DNA from: Branchipolynoe longqiensis
Lineage: Eukaryota; Annelida; Polychaeta; Phyllodocida; Polynoidae
Length of the DNA stretch: 64,000 bases
Reading direction: 5' to 3'
Assembly (NCBI GenBank): GCA_030323885.1
Contig: CM059196.1
Location: 37,116,481-37,180,480 of the forward strand
Part shown: positions 61,724 through 64,000 of the stretch, piece after piece
Numbering within the stretch: position 1 is the stretch's first letter
Layout of the letters: each line of letters begins with the position of its first letter
Translations under genes and position numbers: made by a program
The notes under the pieces: generated by a model
What the model was told of the DNA's origin: nothing
The model's database searches: none
The model's input: only the letters and a program-made list of their open reading frames with translations

Positions 61724-61740
61724 GTATGTGTAGCAGTTCA

Positions 61741-62079
61741 TTAAAGTTGCATAGTCCGATGGTTTTGAGTGTTTGCCATTTTTCTGAGATAAATATATTA
61801 CATTCATTGTTATAGCATACCTTATTTTTATTTTAAATGACTAAGTTTTGAGGTATTTGAAGTGCAACTATGTCAAATTAGTTTTGGCAAGCATGCCAAA
61901 ATTCTGACACCATAGGCTCTAGCAGTAGCAGGTTCTATTATATTGACTCAATATTCCCTTCTGTGTGGGAACAAATGTTTAATAAGTGCAACATTATCTA
62001 AGTTAGTTATGTATAATCAATTTTAGATAATTGTTTTGGTTTTGAAGATTTGATGCTTCATCGAACTATGCAGCTTTAA
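61741..62079. mobile_element. MITE-1 copy
   Basis: It starts ttaaagttgcatagtccgat, 17 bases after the exon 32 donor, and ends atcgaactatgcagctttaa. Confidence 0.85.
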
Positions 62080-62198
62080 AATCACTGCCTTCATTGCAAT
62101 ATGAGATAGTCAATCATGCTCTTCTCATGATTGTAGTAGCCTACCAATTGAATGGTGCTAATTTCAATTCAGGCAATTTCTAACTGAACTAGTTTAAT

Positions 62199-62692
62199 AC
62201 AGTATAACCCCGTTAAACCAAACTTGAAGTGACCCTAGAAATTTGTTTGGGTTAACCGATCATTGGTTTAACCTAGCTTTGGCTTCGACTTTGACTTTGA
62301 GGAAGCGTGTATTGCACATGTAATATACAATGTATGTGGACACTTTGATTATTGTTTTTTATGTACATACAGTTTAACCCCATTAAACCAAGCTCAGTTA
62401 AACCAAACAATCGATTAATCCAAACAAATGTCTAGGGTCCTTTCAAAATACTACCATTTATCATATAAAAAAGTCAGTGGGGTCTCAGATGACCTTATAA
62501 CCACATGAAAGTTTTGTTTAACCATACCGGAAGTGGTCTGAGGTCTGAGAATTTTGGTTGGATTAACCGATTACTTGGATTAACCGACTTTGGTTTAACC
62601 AACTTTTTTTATATCATAAATGGTAGTATTTTGCCAGGCCGCCGAAAAAAGTTTGGATTAACCGATCATTTGGTTTAATGGGGTTAAACTGT
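62199..62692. mobile_element. MITE-7, 494 bp
   Basis: The ends acagtataaccccgttaaac and gtttaatggggttaaactgt. A second inner copy of the end lies near 62369, so it may be two nested or fused elements. Confidence 0.75.
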
Positions 62693-63699
62693 ACTCCACA
62701 CTCTCTGGATATAAAGTTGAGACAAGATGCAATGACAATCTAAAGATTTATCTTTGACACTACATTGTCCTATGCATTGTTTTCTCCTTCCTGGATAGCT
62801 AAACACTATATATTATATTCTATTGCCAACTAAACTGCAGGACATATAGAGTAAAGGGTGCACATACATAAAAATAAATCCTACTTCTGGAAAAGTAGCT
62901 CTTATTCTGAAACCTCTTCTCTGTGTCAATTCATTTTAGAAATGAACAACAAAATAGTTTGTGTTTATTTCAAGTTAAACGATAATGCAGAATTCGCAAA
63001 TTTGACATTTCTAACTAATAAGAAACATATGCATCTGTAAAAGAAAGTGTAGTTAATAATTAGCACGGTCTTTCCACCAAAAAGATTACAGGACTTAACT
63101 ATAACAGATTGATATCAAACTAGATTCAGCGAAAGCAAACTATTGACTTTAAAGGGACCCGCTATAGGTCATTGAGACACTACCCATACTCCGACAAATG
63201 CTCTCCAAGCATTCGTTTGCCTGTTTTCAGTTTATGCAACTACACATGTGGGGGGAGAGTGCTGACATTGCTTGCTTCTGTTGTTTTATTTAGTCCAGCA
63301 GCACTGACACTTTTAGTCAACCATATAGAGAAATAAATGTTAGAAATTGGTATCTAAAATAATAAATATAAAGTTCAAATGTTTATTTATCATAACCAGC
63401 TACTTTTGTGTGAATACTTGATTAAATCATGTACATTAATAGACTTTAAAAGTTTAATTGAGAGCTTTCTGTGGCTGCCATCTTGGTGGTTGCCATGGCT
63501 TCCCCTGTGTGTGGGGAACCCCTCTAGGTCATGTGATGAGGGAATCCCACCTATAATGTCATTCATACATCACAGACCTTAACTCTCCTCCCACATGTTC
63601 AGTGGCATGAACTGAACAAACTAAGCAAAGGTATATTTGGAGAGCTTTTGATGCTGGATTCGTTTGTATCTGGGTGAGGTATAACCGGCGACTTAAAAA
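62693..63699 (+). other. Downstream intron: no further exon recognised
   Basis: I searched for the next unit start (phase-1 acceptor plus domain motif) and found none. Confidence 0.45.
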
Positions 63700-63835
63700 G
63701 ATTATACTTGTTACTTGCCAGCCTGGCATGCGGCATTATTAGGATAGGGCAAGGAGCAGTGGAATGGAAAAGACCAATTTTCCGCGGTTGACAAATCACC
63801 TGCTTTATCAAGTAATGTACCAAAATATTAAAATC
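63700..63835 (+). repeat. Mosaic SINE (SINE-A front, SINE-B tail), second copy
   Basis: The body gccagcctggcatgcggcat continues to gggcaaggagcagtggaatg, the same join as at 16800-16930. Confidence 0.65.
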
Positions 63836-64000
63836 GTCAAAAATATTTACATAATACCTTACACATCACAATTGTGCATGCTGGTTAGTCAACATGTGTA
63901 AAGTAATTCACACGCGGCAAAGGGCTGCAGTGGTGCCACCTGGGTTTGACTCCTGGCCGCACCCAGGCCCCCACCGGAACACGGAGGAACCCGATCTCAC
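63836..64000 (+). other. Window end: possible tRNA-like repeat
   Basis: tgcagtggtgccacctgggt and gactcctggccgc look like the head of a tRNA-derived repeat cut by the window edge. Confidence 0.3.

Noticed and set aside
62930..63040. Possible next exon (acceptor cattttag, then YFKLNDNAEFANLTFL)
   Set aside because: It faintly resembles the V-x-A-x-x-A block and has the right acceptor phase, but a stop follows without a donor and no FW block follows.

Overview
The window is animal nuclear DNA: AT-rich, intron-rich, with spliceosomal GT-AG junctions, tRNA-derived SINEs, many short inverted-repeat (MITE-like) elements, an LTR retrotransposon and non-LTR fragments. No bacterial or organellar signature is visible. 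A SINE tail at 44587-44818 and 52085-52346 resembles one I remember from molluscs, so a mollusc or other lophotrochozoan is my best guess. That assignment is inference.

One host gene fills the window on the + strand. I traced 32 exons by hand (5,183 coding bases, about 1,727 residues, roughly 8% of the span) from base 1 to 61723. They encode twelve tandem copies of the farnesoic-acid-O-methyltransferase-like (FAMeT-like, Methyltransf_FA) domain; the first is cut by the window edge. Every complete unit sums to a multiple of three (429-489 nt, 143-163 residues). Every unit starts and ends at a phase-1 intron, and eleven of the twelve end exactly six residues after a conserved Trp. Internal introns differ from unit to unit: unit 3 is a single exon and units 4 and 8 are split into four. 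Six units (4, 5, 7, 9, 11, 12) carry two cysteines at fixed positions and the other five complete units lack both, which points to an in-domain disulfide and an extracellular or secretory protein. The gene is open at both ends, so signal peptide, membrane anchor and other domains cannot be judged.

The introns are a dense archive of repeats. At 27015-31568 a Ty3/gypsy element, probably of the Mag/SURL (C) group, sits 12 bases past a splice donor. It has 114-bp LTRs differing at one base, a 5-bp target duplication and several coding breaks. A 5'-truncated RNase H-bearing non-LTR element lies on the minus strand at about 56169-57500, with 3' scraps elsewhere. At least a dozen inverted-repeat families occur, several nested: a GC-rich palindromic family at 20532-22091 and 38733-39113; a roughly 700-bp family at 14965-15670 and 59631-60373; and an element with an 8-bp target duplication inside another inverted-repeat element at 47642-48093. 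Tandem arrays lie against several exon edges. The array at 61072-61610 contains the splice acceptor of the last exon in its repeat unit.

No complete second host gene, true tRNA, rRNA or CRISPR array was found. Most other open frames are by-products of minisatellites or palindromic repeats.
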